Shown here piece by piece: positions 16,846 to 25,918 of a stretch of DNA of 64,000 bases; the first letter of the stretch is position 1, and each line of letters opens with the position of its first letter. Where the stretch lies: the NCBI GenBank assembly GCA_964543795.1, contig CAZIZN010000027.1, forward strand, positions 18,739 through 82,738. The letters are read 5' to 3'. Made by a program: the position numbers and the translations under genes. This DNA comes from JACKIC01 sp964543795. GTDB taxonomy: Bacteria > Planctomycetota > UBA1135 > UBA2386. A model generated the notes under the pieces. That model made no database searches and was not told the origin of the DNA. It saw only the letters and a list, made by a program, of their open reading frames with translations.

Positions 16846-18564
16846 TCAGAGATTCTGGTAGTTCGGCCCGCCGCCACCTTCCGGTGTCACCCAGTCGATG
16901 ACCTGGTAGGGATCCATGATGTCGCAGGTCTTGCAGTGCACGCAGTTGCTGGCGTTGATCTTCAGGTCGACGCCGTGCTTGCTGCCGGCTTTCGGTTCCA
17001 TTTCGTAGACGGCGGCCGGACAGAAGTGCTGGCACGGGTTGCCGAACTCCTCCACGCAGCGCGTCGAACACAGGTCGGGCTGCGTGACGACGAGGTGGCA
17101 GGGCTGATCCTCCTCGTGGATCGTGCCCGAGCTGTAGACCGACGTCAGTTTGTCGAACGTCAGCACGCCGTCCTCGGGCAGCCGGGCCAGCTCCGGTTTG
17201 CCCTCGCCGCCGAAGTAGTCCCCGACCTGGCGCATGTAGGTGTGGCCGGCGTTCGAGGTGAGCCCGTCGGACCAGAACGTTCCCTTCCCGCCGAACAACT
17301 GCGCGAAGCCGGCGTTGACGAGCCCGGCGAGGCGCCCCTTGTGGAAGCCCTGGTGGAAGTTGCGGCACTGCCACAGCTCGTCGTGCACCCAGTCCGCGCG
17401 CAGCGCCGCGGCGTAGCGCGCGGTGGCCGCTGCGGACGTATCGCCGGCGACGAGGCACGCCAGCGCCGTCTCCGCGGCGAGCATGCCGCTGCGCATCGCC
17501 AGATGGATGCCCTTGAGGCGCATGCTGTTCATCAGGCCCGCGCTGTCGCCGACGATCAGGAAGCCGTCGCCGTGATGCGTGGGCATCGAATAGAGGCCGC
17601 CCTCGGGCAGCGACTTCGCGCCGTAGTGGAGCATCTTGCCGCCGCGCAGGAAGGCCGCGACCTTCGGGTGCAGCTTCATGCGCTGCAGCTGCCGGTGCGC
17701 GTCCATCGTCGGATCCTGGTAGTCGAGGCCGACGACGAGGCCCACCGAGACGAGGTTCCTGCCGGCCTCGGTGGCGCCCATGCCGTAGATCCAACCGCCG
17801 CCGAAGGTGCGGCTGTCGAGCGGGTAGCCCATCGTGTGCACGACCAGCCCCGGCGGGCATTGCCCGGCGGGCACTTCCCACACTTCCTTGACGCCGATGC
17901 CGTAGACCTGCGGGTTCCTGCCTTGCAGGCCGAGGTCGGCGACGAGCCGCTTCGTCATCGATCCGCGGCTGCCCTCGGCGAGCACGACGAGCTTGGCGGC
18001 GAGGATGCCGCCTGCCTGGAAGTTGCCCTTCGGCTGCCCGTGCTTGTCGACGCCGGAGTCGGCCAGTTGCACGCCGGTGACCCGCTTGCCGTCGCGCTGG
18101 AGCACGGCACCGGGGAACCCCGGGAAGATCTGGACGCCCTTCTGTTCGGCGATGGCTCCGAGCCACCGCACCATCTTGTTCAGCGAGACGACGTAGTTGC
18201 CGTGGTTGCGCAGCGGCGGCGGTGTGACGGGGAAACGCAAACCGCCCTTCTCGGTGAGCCAGAGTGCGTAGTCGTCGTGCACCTCGGCCTCGACCGGCGC
18301 CTTCGGCTCCATCGTGCGCCATTCCGGGAGCAGGAGGTCCAGGGCCCGCGGATCCATGACGGCTCCGGAAATGGAATGGGCCCCGATCTCGGCTGCTTTC
18401 TCGATCAAGCAGATCTCGGGAGCCAGGCGCTGGCCGTTGCCCGAACGCTCGACCTCGGCGTTGTGCCGCTCGATCGACTGGGCCAGGTGGATCGCCGTGG
18501 CAAGGCCCGCTGGGCCCCCGCCGACGATCACGACGTCGAACTCCATCACGTCCCGGTCGGTCAT
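16846..18564 (-). CDS. electron-transfer flavoprotein:ubiquinone oxidoreductase
   Basis: 572-residue ETF-QO, passing electrons from reduced ETF (fatty-acid and amino-acid oxidation) to the quinone pool. N-terminal FAD fold FDVVIVGGGPAGLATAI, the family's IGAHSISGAVMDPRAL, the membrane/quinone region (GGGWIYGMGATEAGRNLVSVGLV type), GFLIVGDSAGLMN, and the C-terminal 4Fe-4S site with cysteines in STRCVEEFGNPCQHFCP and NCVHCKTCDIMDP, ending in the conserved QVIDWVTPEGGGGPNYQNL. Length is normal and all cluster cysteines are present. The ETF subunits are not in this window. Confidence 0.95.
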   Translation of the reverse strand: MTDRDVMEFDVVIVGGGPAGLATAIHLAQSIERHNAEVERSGNGQRLAPEICLIEKAAEIGAHSISGAVMDPRALDLLLPEWRTMEPKAPVEAEVHDDYALWLTEKGGLRFPVTPPPLRNHGNYVVSLNKMVRWLGAIAEQKGVQIFPGFPGAVLQRDGKRVTGVQLADSGVDKHGQPKGNFQAGGILAAKLVVLAEGSRGSMTKRLVADLGLQGRNPQVYGIGVKEVWEVPAGQCPPGLVVHTMGYPLDSRTFGGGWIYGMGATEAGRNLVSVGLVVGLDYQDPTMDAHRQLQRMKLHPKVAAFLRGGKMLHYGAKSLPEGGLYSMPTHHGDGFLIVGDSAGLMNSMRLKGIHLAMRSGMLAAETALACLVAGDTSAAATARYAAALRADWVHDELWQCRNFHQGFHKGRLAGLVNAGFAQLFGGKGTFWSDGLTSNAGHTYMRQVGDYFGGEGKPELARLPEDGVLTFDKLTSVYSSGTIHEEDQPCHLVVTQPDLCSTRCVEEFGNPCQHFCPAAVYEMEPKAGSKHGVDLKINASNCVHCKTCDIMDPYQVIDWVTPEGGGGPNYQNL

Positions 18565-18686
18565 GGCATTTCGTTCCGCGCGCCTTGGTAACTGGTGCGC
18601 CGCGTCACACTACAGAACCGCAACAAGTCGCCGCAATTGCCGGCCACGGTTTGCTGGCCACGAAACGACGACCGGAGATCGAGACC

Positions 18687-19094
18687 ATGAAGCGCACCTA
18701 CACCCTGCCGGAGGCGAACGCCGCTCTGCGGTTGGTGCGAGCCATCGCCGCGGAGATGGTCGAGCGGCGAATCGAGAAGCGCGCGCTGAGCCGCCGTCGC
18801 GACCAGCTCGAGCACGCCAACACCCCCGAGGGGCTGCGCAGCGAGCTGGCCGAGCTCGACGCCCGCATCTGGGAGCACGACGAGGGCATCGGACGCTGCC
18901 GCGCCGAGTTCGAGGACCTGGGCATGACCGTGCTGCGGACCAACCCGCTGACGATCCACATCCCCGGGCAGAGCAAGACGGGCCTCGTGGTCTTCTGCTG
19001 GCAGGAAGGCGAGAACACGGTCTGCTACGGCCACCCGGTCGGCGAGGAAGAGGACCAGCGGCGTCCGCTGCGGATCAAGGCACAGGGAGCCTGA
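18687..19094 (+). CDS. DUF2203 family protein
   Basis: 135 residues with the DUF2203 pattern: YTLPEANAALRLVRAIAAE at the N-terminus, a long helical hairpin with ELDARIWEHDEG, then a beta-rich end (HIPGQSKTGLVVFCWQEGE, VCYGHPVGEEED). A small cytoplasmic protein of unknown function. The ATG at 18687 is chosen because the conserved N-terminus begins there; an in-frame start at 18585 would add unmatched residues. Confidence 0.85.
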   Translation: MKRTYTLPEANAALRLVRAIAAEMVERRIEKRALSRRRDQLEHANTPEGLRSELAELDARIWEHDEGIGRCRAEFEDLGMTVLRTNPLTIHIPGQSKTGLVVFCWQEGENTVCYGHPVGEEEDQRRPLRIKAQGA

Positions 19095-19198
19095 CCCGAG
19101 GCAGTCGCCCGGGAGCCGGAACGCCCGGGCGCCCAACCCGCCGCATCGGGTCGCCGGGTTGCGGCAGACCGCGATCCGGGTGACCATCGCCGCCACCG

Positions 19199-19498
19199 AT
19201 GTTCCACTGCTCGATCCTCTACGCGCTCAAGCCGGGCATCACCCTCGACCAGGTCCGGTCGGTCCGCCTGGCGCTGCAGGAACTCGTCGAGACCCTGCCC
19301 GGTGTCGAGCACTTCGTGGTGACCCACAACCTGGCACCCGAGAGCGGCGGCTTCAACCTGGTCCTGTTCGCCGGCTTCTCGGATCGCGACGCCTGCGACA
19401 TCTTCCTGCGCCACGACGAGTTCGTGCGCGTGCACGGCGAGGAACTCGCCCCGCTCGTCGAGCGGCGGCTGATGGCGCTCGGCGCCGACGCGGGCTGA
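19199..19498 (+). CDS. Dabb (stress-responsive A/B barrel) domain protein
   Basis: 99 residues matching the ferredoxin-like Dabb fold: FHCSILYALKPGIT, a helix DQVRSVRLALQELVETLPGV, VVTHNLAPESGGFNLVLFAGFSDRDA, and HDEFVRVHGEELAPLVERR. Such proteins dimerise into an alpha/beta barrel; most bacterial members have no assigned function. It lies 62 bp before mdh and is likely cotranscribed with it. Confidence 0.82.
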   Translation: MFHCSILYALKPGITLDQVRSVRLALQELVETLPGVEHFVVTHNLAPESGGFNLVLFAGFSDRDACDIFLRHDEFVRVHGEELAPLVERRLMALGADAG

Positions 19499-19560
19499 CC
19501 GCGCCCTGGATTGCCACGCGGCTGTGGAACGGCGCACGTCGTTCCGGTGGAATCGCCGCG

Positions 19561-20547
19561 ATGAGCAATGTGAAGCGTGTCGCAGTGACCGGCGCCGCCG
19601 GTCAGATCGGTTACTCGCTGCTGCCGATGATCGCCAGCGGCGGCATCTTCGGCCCCGACGTCAAGGTGGCGCTCCAGCTGCTGGAGGTCACGCCGGTGCT
19701 GCCGGCCCTCGGCGGCGTGCGCATGGAGCTCGAGGACTGCGCGTTCCCGCTGCTGACCGAGGTCGTCTGCAGCGACGACCCCAAGGTGGCGTTCAAGAAC
19801 GCGGACCTCTGCCTGCTGGTCGGCAGCAAGCCGCGCGGCCCCGGCATGGAGCGCAAGGACCTGCTGCAGGAGAACGGCAAGATCTTCGTGGGCCAGGGCC
19901 GCGCGATCGCCGAAGCGGCCGGCCCCGACGTGCGGGTCGTCGTGGTCGGCAACCCGTGCAACACGAACTGCCTGATCGCGATGCACAACGCCAAGGGCGT
20001 GCCCGCCGAACGCTTCTCGGCGATGACGCGCCTCGACCAGAACCGCGCCAAGTCGCAGCTCGCCACCAAGGCAGGCAAACACTGGTCGACCGTGAAGAAC
20101 GTGATCATCTGGGGCAACCACAGCAACACGCAGTACCCCGACTGGCACCACGCCAGGATCGACGGCGTCCCGGCCGCGCAGGCCGTGCGCGACGACGCTT
20201 GGCTACAGGGGGCGTTCCTCAAGACCGTGCAGGAGCGCGGCAAGGCGATCATCGAGGCGCGCGGCAAGTCTTCGGCGCTGTCCGCCGCGCAGGCTGCGGT
20301 CGACCACGCCCGCTCCCTGTTCACGGTGACGACGGCGGACGACTCCGCAGCGCTCTGCGTGGTGAGCGACGGCAGCTACGGCACGCCCGAGGGCATCGTC
20401 AGCGGCTTCCCCTGCACGACCGACGGCAAGGGCAACTGGAAGATCGTCCAGGGCCTCGCGATGAACGACTTCAGCAAGCAGAAGGCCGGGGTCAGCTGGA
20501 AGGAACTCTGCGAAGAGCGCGACATGGTGAAGGACCTGCTCGGCTGA
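19561..20547 (+). CDS. mdh: malate dehydrogenase
   Basis: 328-residue NAD-dependent malate dehydrogenase (TCA cycle, malate to oxaloacetate) of the cytosolic-type branch. NAD-binding loop VAVTGAAGQIGYSL, substrate loop KPRGPGMERKDLL, VVGNPCNTNCLIAM, MTRLDQNRAKSQLA, catalytic His in IIWGNHSNTQYPD, and the SGFPCTTDGKG C-terminal strand. The ATG at 19561 begins right at the conserved N-terminus; a longer start would overlap the Dabb gene. The TSUP permease follows after 4 bp. Confidence 0.95.
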   Translation: MSNVKRVAVTGAAGQIGYSLLPMIASGGIFGPDVKVALQLLEVTPVLPALGGVRMELEDCAFPLLTEVVCSDDPKVAFKNADLCLLVGSKPRGPGMERKDLLQENGKIFVGQGRAIAEAAGPDVRVVVVGNPCNTNCLIAMHNAKGVPAERFSAMTRLDQNRAKSQLATKAGKHWSTVKNVIIWGNHSNTQYPDWHHARIDGVPAAQAVRDDAWLQGAFLKTVQERGKAIIEARGKSSALSAAQAAVDHARSLFTVTTADDSAALCVVSDGSYGTPEGIVSGFPCTTDGKGNWKIVQGLAMNDFSKQKAGVSWKELCEERDMVKDLLG

Positions 20548-20551
20548 GCCC

Positions 20552-21331
20552 GTGGACCTGCCGGCCCTCGCGATCACCGTCGTCGCCGGCGTCGCGATGG
20601 GCGCCATCAACAACGTCGCCGGGGGCGCGGGCATCTTCGCCTTGTGGGCGTTCCAGTACGCCTGCGGCCTGCCGCTCGCCGTGGCCAATCCGTCCGCGCG
20701 ACCCGGCGCGGTCGGCGTCGGCGTGTTCGCCTGGATCGGCTTCCTGCGCGCCGGCGTGCGGCCCGAGCCGCGGATCTGGCGGCTGGCCCTCTACGCGATC
20801 CCCGGCGCCCTGGTCGGCAACCTGCTGGCCCTCGAGGCACCGGACCTCGTGTTCCGCGTCTACCTCGCGATCGCGCTGTTGCTGCTGCTCGTGGTGCAAC
20901 TGCGGGGCCGCCTGCGAACGGGCCGTCCCGACGCCCCGGCGTGGCTCGGCCCGCTCGGCTGCGTGCTGATCGGCATGCACATGGGTTTCGTGCAGATCGG
21001 CACGGGCTTCGTCGCCACGCTGGCGCTGGTGCTGACCTACGACCGCGACCTCGTGCAGGTCAACGCCGCCAAGGCCGTGGTGGTGATCACGTCGTCGATC
21101 GCGAGCCTGATCGGCTTCGTGCTCGCGCCGATGCTGCTGCGCGACCAGCCGGAGGTCATCGCGTGGGGCCCCGCACTGGCGCTCGCCGCCGGCACCGCGA
21201 CCGGCAGCTACCTCGCGAGCAAGTGGTCGGTCGTCAAGGGCGTCACCGCGGTGCGGCGCGTCGTGATCGCGATCGCGGTGCTCTCGCTGCTCGACCAGAT
21301 CGTGCAGATCGTGCGCCTGCTGATGCACTGA
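20552..21331 (+). CDS. TSUP family (TauE/SafE-like) membrane permease
   Basis: 259-residue polytopic membrane protein with seven or eight predicted helices. Each half starts with the TSUP pattern, seen as GAINNVAGGAGIFAL in the first half and MHMGFVQIGTGFVATLAL in the second. Family members export sulfite, sulfonates or related organic anions; the substrate here is not deducible. The start is a GTG 4 bp after mdh, so the two are probably cotranscribed. Confidence 0.82.
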   Translation: MDLPALAITVVAGVAMGAINNVAGGAGIFALWAFQYACGLPLAVANPSARPGAVGVGVFAWIGFLRAGVRPEPRIWRLALYAIPGALVGNLLALEAPDLVFRVYLAIALLLLLVVQLRGRLRTGRPDAPAWLGPLGCVLIGMHMGFVQIGTGFVATLALVLTYDRDLVQVNAAKAVVVITSSIASLIGFVLAPMLLRDQPEVIAWGPALALAAGTATGSYLASKWSVVKGVTAVRRVVIAIAVLSLLDQIVQIVRLLMH

Positions 21332-21357
21332 TCCGGTCCCGGGCCTATCGTGCGCGG

Positions 21358-22104
21358 ATGAGCCGTCACGTCGTCGTCACCGGCGCCAGTTCGGGCATCG
21401 GCGCCGCCTGCGCCCGCGCCTTCCACGCCCTCGGTGATCGACTGTCCATGGGCGCCCGCCGCAGCGAACGCCTGCCCGAGGTCCTCGCCGACGCGCTGCA
21501 CTGCGAACTCGACGTGACCGACCCCGCGAGCGTCGAGCGGTTCCTCCACGCCGCGCAGGCGGCCCACGGCCCCGTCGACGTCCTGATCAACAACGCCGGA
21601 CTCGCGCGGGGCGTCGAGAAGATCGCCGAGGGCACCGGCGAGGCCTGGCGCGAGATGATCGAGACGAACGTGCTCGGCCTGCTCGAGGTCACACGGCGCG
21701 TGCTGCCGCAGATGATCGACAGGCGCAGCGGCCACGTGATCGTGATCGGCTCGATCGCCGGCCACAAGGCCTACGCCGGTGGCGGCGTCTACTGCGCCAG
21801 CAAACGCGCGCTCCAGCCGATCTGCGAAGCGATGCGCATCGAGACGCTGGGGACCGGAGTGCGGGTCACCAGTGTCGATCCGGGGCTCGTCGAGACCGAA
21901 TTCTCCATCGTGCGGTTTCGCGGCGATCAGGATCGCGCCGCCAAGGTCTACGCCGGCACGCGCCCGCTGACCGCGATGGACGTCGCCGAGTGCGTTGTCT
22001 TCGCGGCGAACCGGCCGCCGCACGTCAACCTCGACGCGATCGTCGTCATGCCGACCGATCAGGCGAGCCCGCACCACGTACACCGGAACGAGGGCGGCCG
22101 GTGA
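21358..22104 (+). CDS. short-chain dehydrogenase/reductase (YdfG-like)
   Basis: 248-residue classical SDR. Cofactor loop TGASSGIGAACA, the NAGLA motif (INNAGLARGVE), catalytic Ser in IGSIAG, Tyr and Lys in YCASKRAL, and VDPGLVETEFS. The overall pattern is closest to the YdfG/serine 3-dehydrogenase group acting on 3-hydroxy acids with NADP, but substrate is an inference. Its stop overlaps the next gene's GTG by 4 bp. Confidence 0.88.
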   Translation: MSRHVVVTGASSGIGAACARAFHALGDRLSMGARRSERLPEVLADALHCELDVTDPASVERFLHAAQAAHGPVDVLINNAGLARGVEKIAEGTGEAWREMIETNVLGLLEVTRRVLPQMIDRRSGHVIVIGSIAGHKAYAGGGVYCASKRALQPICEAMRIETLGTGVRVTSVDPGLVETEFSIVRFRGDQDRAAKVYAGTRPLTAMDVAECVVFAANRPPHVNLDAIVVMPTDQASPHHVHRNEGGR

Positions 22105-22766
22105 GCCGGCGCACCGTACTCGGCGTCCTCGCGGTGCTGCTCGTCGCGTTCGTCGTCTGGCGCGGCCAGGCGCCGCAAGCGCCCGCGGCCACGTGGCGGA
22201 CGGGCGCGGGCACCGAGGTCCGGCAGGCGAGGGACTACGACGAACTCGCTCCCGAGACCCCGTTCCGCCTGTCGCTGCACACCACCGAGACCCTGCACGT
22301 CTACGTGTTCAGCCACTCGGTCGAGGACGGCACCCTGCTGCTGTGGCCGAGCCCCGATCTCGAGTCCGACCTGGCGACGCCGCTCGCCGCCGGACACCAC
22401 GTCCTGCCCGGCGCGCACGAGGGCAAGGAACTCGCGTGGACCTCGCGGAGCGGCACACGCAGCACCACCACGGTGATCGCCGTCGCGTCGCCCGAGCCCA
22501 TCGCGGAACTCGAGGCGGATGCGGCCCGTCTGCGCCGCTGGACCAATTCGGTGTTCCCGGACCGCGCGATGCTCGTCACCAAACCGGCCGCCGGCGCCGC
22601 CCTGGTCGGCGGCCCGGGGTCGACGACGTTCCACAGCCCGCTGCTCACCGATGCCGCCGCAGCCGCGATCACGCAGGCCCAGCCGAACGGGCCGATGGCG
22701 CCGGTCCCCGGGCACCCCGGCGCACACGCATCGGTGTGGCGCTTCGTCGAGAAGAAGCGCGACTGA
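22101..22766 (+). CDS. membrane-anchored DUF4384-like protein
   Basis: 221 residues starting at a GTG inside the SDR stop codon (GTGA overlap). The N-terminus is a signal anchor (VLGVLAVLLVAFVVW). Residues about 45-130 fit DUF4384: FRLSLHTTETLHVYVFS, then EDGTLLLWPSPDLES, then a HVLPGAHEGKELAW strand. The C-terminus is low in recognisable motifs. Probably extracytoplasmic; role unknown. Confidence 0.65.
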   Translation: MSRRTVLGVLAVLLVAFVVWRGQAPQAPAATWRTGAGTEVRQARDYDELAPETPFRLSLHTTETLHVYVFSHSVEDGTLLLWPSPDLESDLATPLAAGHHVLPGAHEGKELAWTSRSGTRSTTTVIAVASPEPIAELEADAARLRRWTNSVFPDRAMLVTKPAAGAALVGGPGSTTFHSPLLTDAAAAAITQAQPNGPMAPVPGHPGAHASVWRFVEKKRD

Positions 22767-22787
22767 GCGGCCACTGCCGGGGACGGG

Positions 22788-23363
22788 CTACGCGCCGAGC
22801 GCAGCCTCGACCGCGGCGCACAGAGCGTGCACGCACACGAGGTGGCACTCCTGGATGCGCGCGGTGTTCGCGGACGGCACCTGCACGGCGACGTCGGCCA
22901 GTTCGAGCGTTGCGCCGCGCTTCTCGCCGCAGAGAACGGCGGTCGAGAGGCCCAGGCGGCGCGCCTCGCGCAGCGCCTGGACGACGTTGCGGCTGCTGCC
23001 CGAGGTCGAGAAACCGATCAGCAGGTCGCCGGGGCGGCCGATCGCCTCGACTTCGCGCGCGAACACGTGCTCGTAGCCGGCGTCGTTGCCGATCGCGGTC
23101 AGCGCCGGCACCTGGTGACCCAGGGCGATGGCCGGATAGGCGCGGCGCTGCTTCTTCTCGAACCAGCCGACCAGTTCGCCAGCCGCATGCGCCGCGTCGC
23201 AGGAACTGCCGCCGTTGCCGCACAGCAGCAGCTTGCCGCCGCCCTGCAGGGTCGCGACCGCCAGATCGCACAGGCGCGCCAGGCTCGGCAGACACTGCTC
23301 GGCGAACCGCTGCTTGGTCTGGATGCTGTCCTCGAACGTGCTCCGCAGCCGGGATTCGTCCAT
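22788..23363 (-). CDS. gmhA: SIS-domain phosphosugar isomerase (sedoheptulose-7-phosphate isomerase type)
   Basis: 191 residues, the size of GmhA, which converts sedoheptulose-7-phosphate to D-glycero-manno-heptose-7-phosphate for LPS heptose synthesis. Key motifs: LLCGNGGSSCDAAHAAGELVG, AIGNDAGYEHVFAREVEA, IGFSTSGSSRNVV and the C-terminal ECHLVCVHALC. No other heptose gene is adjacent, so a DiaA-like role cannot be excluded. Confidence 0.85.
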   Translation of the reverse strand: MDESRLRSTFEDSIQTKQRFAEQCLPSLARLCDLAVATLQGGGKLLLCGNGGSSCDAAHAAGELVGWFEKKQRRAYPAIALGHQVPALTAIGNDAGYEHVFAREVEAIGRPGDLLIGFSTSGSSRNVVQALREARRLGLSTAVLCGEKRGATLELADVAVQVPSANTARIQECHLVCVHALCAAVEAALGA

Positions 23364-23408
23364 GGCGTGCAGATGCTGCCGCGCCCGGCCGCGCGCCGCG
23401 AGCCTTAT

Positions 23409-24560
23409 CTAGCCGGCCTCGGCGGCGGCGAGCGCCGCGGCGATGTCGACCCGTCGTCCGGCGCGGACCAGACCGTCGCCGAGCGCCGCCAGCACCCGCA
23501 GCACGTTGCCGAGCCGCGCGCCGTGTCCCATCAGCCCGATCCGGAACACCTTGCCGGCCAGGGGACCGAGCCCGCCGCCGATCTCGATCTGGTGGACCTG
23601 CCGCAGGTGCGTGCGCACGGCGTGCTCGTCGACACCCTCGGGGCAGCGGACGGTGGTCAGCATCGGCGTCGCGGCATTCCACGGCACGAGGGGTTCGAGC
23701 CCGAGCGACGCGAGGCCGGCACGCAACGCGCCGGCAACGCGAAGGTGCCGCTGCACGCGCATCGGCATGCCTTCGCTCGCCACCTCGTCGAGCGCCGCGG
23801 CGAGGGCGTAGATCATGCTGACGGGCGCCGTGTAGTGGTACGCGCGGTCCGGGCCGAAGTAGCCGGTCAGCAGGCGGGTGTCGAAGTAGAACGGCGGCGG
23901 CCGACGCCGGCCCTGCGCCGCCGCGAGTGCGCGCGGCGAGAACGTGACCGGCGACAGGCCGGGGGGAGCCGACAGGCACTTCTGCGTGCCGCTGAACGCC
24001 GCGTCGACGCCGAGTTCGTCGCAGTCGATCGGGACGCCGGCGAGGCTCGTCACGCAGTCGACGGCGAGCATCGCGCCGTGGGCGCGCGCCAGCGCGGCGA
24101 TCGGACGCAGGTCGGTCAGGACGCCCGTGCTGGTCTCCGCATGCACGACGGCGACGAGCTTCGTCGGTGCCGCGGCGACCGCGCGCTCGAGTTGAAGCGG
24201 GTCCACCGGGGTGCCGAACTCCGCAGCCACCTCGACGACCTCCCCGCCGGCGCGGCGCACGGCCTCCGCGAAGCGCTTGCCGAACACGCCGTGCACCCCC
24301 ACCGCGACGCGGTCGCCGGGTTCGACGAGATTGCCGACCACGCACTCCATGCCCGCCGTACCGGTGCCGGCGATCGGCAGGGTCAGCGAGTTGCGGGTCC
24401 CGAAGAGGGTGCGTAGATCGACCTGCACCCGCTCGAGGAGGGCGAGGAACGCCGGGTCGAGGTGCCCCAGGAGCGGCGCCGACTGGGCGCGGCGCACCGA
24501 CTCGCTGGTCGGCGAAGGCCCGGGACCCAACAGCAGGACTTCGGGCGGGTCGAAGGACAC
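23409..24560 (-). CDS. PLP-dependent alanine/serine-glyoxylate-type aminotransferase
   Basis: 383-residue class V aminotransferase. Conserved LLLGPGPSPTSESVRRAQSA start, GTGTAGMECVVGNL, HAETSTGVLTDL, AVDCVTSLAGVPID (PLP-binding Asp) and the PLP Lys in FSGTQKCLSAPPGLS, ending with IGLMGHGARLGNVLRVLAAL. Family members transfer amino groups from alanine, serine or aspartate to glyoxylate. The GTG at 24560 lies 2 bp after the stop of the upstream membrane-protein gene. Confidence 0.9.
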   Translation of the reverse strand: MSFDPPEVLLLGPGPSPTSESVRRAQSAPLLGHLDPAFLALLERVQVDLRTLFGTRNSLTLPIAGTGTAGMECVVGNLVEPGDRVAVGVHGVFGKRFAEAVRRAGGEVVEVAAEFGTPVDPLQLERAVAAAPTKLVAVVHAETSTGVLTDLRPIAALARAHGAMLAVDCVTSLAGVPIDCDELGVDAAFSGTQKCLSAPPGLSPVTFSPRALAAAQGRRRPPPFYFDTRLLTGYFGPDRAYHYTAPVSMIYALAAALDEVASEGMPMRVQRHLRVAGALRAGLASLGLEPLVPWNAATPMLTTVRCPEGVDEHAVRTHLRQVHQIEIGGGLGPLAGKVFRIGLMGHGARLGNVLRVLAALGDGLVRAGRRVDIAAALAAAEAG

Positions 24561-24562
24561 GG

Positions 24563-24910
24563 TCAGAACGGCTTCGCCTGCGCGAGCCAGACGGCCGCTG
24601 CGCCGATGCCGAGCACCAGCAGGAGTGCCGCCGTCCGGATCAGGATGCCCCGCTTGATCAGCGTCGGAACGGCCGCCAGCACGACCCAGCAGCCGATCTT
24701 CGCGATCATCCAGTTGGGGAAGCCCCAGCTCATCTTGTGCGCGTAGCCGATGCCCGCGACCAGCAGCAGGAGGAGCCCGACACCGTGCAGGGCGACGTAG
24801 AGCTTCGGCAGCTTGCCGGCGTCGCGCGACCCGACCAGGATGCCGCCCAGGCCGAGCAGCAACATCAGCGCGCCGAACACGTGAGCGAACAGGTAGAACG
24901 CTGGGGACAT
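24563..24910 (-). CDS. small four-helix membrane protein
   Basis: 115 residues with four hydrophobic segments (FYLFAHVFGALMLLLGLGGI, ALHGVGLLLLLVAGIGY, IAKIGCWVVLAAVPTL, TAALLLVLGIGAAAVWL) and a His in the first helix and the second (AHVFGA, LHGVG), as in small haem- or quinone-linked membrane proteins. I do not recognise a specific family. It precedes the aminotransferase by 2 bp. Its ATG lies only 9 bp from the divergent glycerophosphodiesterase ATG. Confidence 0.65.
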   Translation of the reverse strand: MSPAFYLFAHVFGALMLLLGLGGILVGSRDAGKLPKLYVALHGVGLLLLLVAGIGYAHKMSWGFPNWMIAKIGCWVVLAAVPTLIKRGILIRTAALLLVLGIGAAAVWLAQAKPF

Positions 24911-24919
24911 GCTCCGAGT

Positions 24920-25735
24920 ATGACCCAAGACGCCAGCGCATCCCATCCACTGTTCGCGCGGATCGGCCGCGAGGCTGCCGCGGCACCGGTCGTCGTCGCG
25001 CACCGAGGCGCCAGCGCTTCGTTCCCCGAGAACACCCTGCCGGCGTTCGCCGCCGCCGCCGACCTCGGCGTGAGCGTGCAGGAGTTCGACGTCCACGCGA
25101 CGCGCGACGGGGTCCTGGTGTGCTGCCACGACGCGACGCTCGATCGCACGACCGATGCCGCGCAACGGCTCGGTCCGGGCGCGCTGATCGCCCAGCTGCG
25201 CGCCGCCGAGGTGGAGCAGCTCGACGCCGGCAGCTGGCGCGGCCCCCGGTTCGCGGGGATCCGCGTGCCGACGCTCGCGTCGACGATCGACGCGGTGGCG
25301 CGCTGCGGCGTGCCGTTGATCGAACACAAGGGCGGGCGCGCGTCGACCTACGTGGACGAACTCCGCCGCCTCGACGCCGTCGGACGCTGCATCCTGCAGT
25401 CGTTCGACTGGGACTTCGTCGCGGCCGCACGGCAGCAGGAGCCATCGCTCGCGGTGGCCCTGCTCGGCCCGAACTCGCAGCACCCGACGCTCGACGCCCG
25501 CGTCATCGCGGCGGCGACCACCTTGGGCGCCGGGATGGTGCACTGGCGGTTCTTGGACCTCGGTCACGAGTGCATCGCCGCCGCCCATCGCGCGGGGCTG
25601 CTCGTCATGAGCTACACGACCGATCGCGAGGGCGAATGGCTGGGCGGCGCCAGGATGGGCGTCGACGCGATGTGCACCAACGATCCGGCGGCCATGCTCG
25701 CGGCGCGTCGCCGCGGCCTACTGGCGCGCACCTGA
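24920..25735 (+). CDS. glycerophosphodiester phosphodiesterase
   Basis: 271-residue GDPD-family TIM barrel hydrolysing glycerophosphodiesters to glycerol-3-phosphate and alcohol. Catalytic and metal residues sit in VVAHRGASASFPENTLPAF and EFDVHATRDGVLVCCHDATLDRTT, with VPLIEHKGG, ILQSFDWD and a C-terminal MSYTTDREGEWLGGARMGVDAMCTND stretch (the family's V-WTV-D-GVD-I-TD end). No signal peptide, so probably cytoplasmic. Product could feed the GlpD-like enzyme at 14273, a metabolic link I infer. Confidence 0.9.
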   Translation: MTQDASASHPLFARIGREAAAAPVVVAHRGASASFPENTLPAFAAAADLGVSVQEFDVHATRDGVLVCCHDATLDRTTDAAQRLGPGALIAQLRAAEVEQLDAGSWRGPRFAGIRVPTLASTIDAVARCGVPLIEHKGGRASTYVDELRRLDAVGRCILQSFDWDFVAAARQQEPSLAVALLGPNSQHPTLDARVIAAATTLGAGMVHWRFLDLGHECIAAAHRAGLLVMSYTTDREGEWLGGARMGVDAMCTNDPAAMLAARRRGLLART

Positions 25736-25887
25736 GCGGGCCGGCGCGGGCCCCGGCGGACCACCTCCCGACCGCGCTACCTCAGTAGGTTTCCATCCGT
25801 GAGGACACGGTCCCCGAGGCATGAACGTGGGTGCGGTTCGGCTTGTCGCCGTTGAGCCGCGGCCGCTGCGGCCGTCGGCTCCTACGT

Positions 25888-25906
25888 GGGCGGGCGAAGC
25901 CCGTTC
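25888..25906. terminator. possible bidirectional terminator hairpin
   Basis: GGGCGGGC-GAA-GCCCGTTC forms an eight-pair stem (two G-T wobbles) with a three-base loop between the convergent glycerophosphodiesterase and secreted-protein genes. The following bases are only moderately T-rich, so termination strength is uncertain. Confidence 0.4.
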
Positions 25907-25918
25907 CCCTCGCGTTCC

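Noticed and set aside
19159..19560. Longer start for malate dehydrogenase
   Set aside because: It would overlap the Dabb gene and add unrelated residues. The conserved N-terminus begins at the ATG at 19561.
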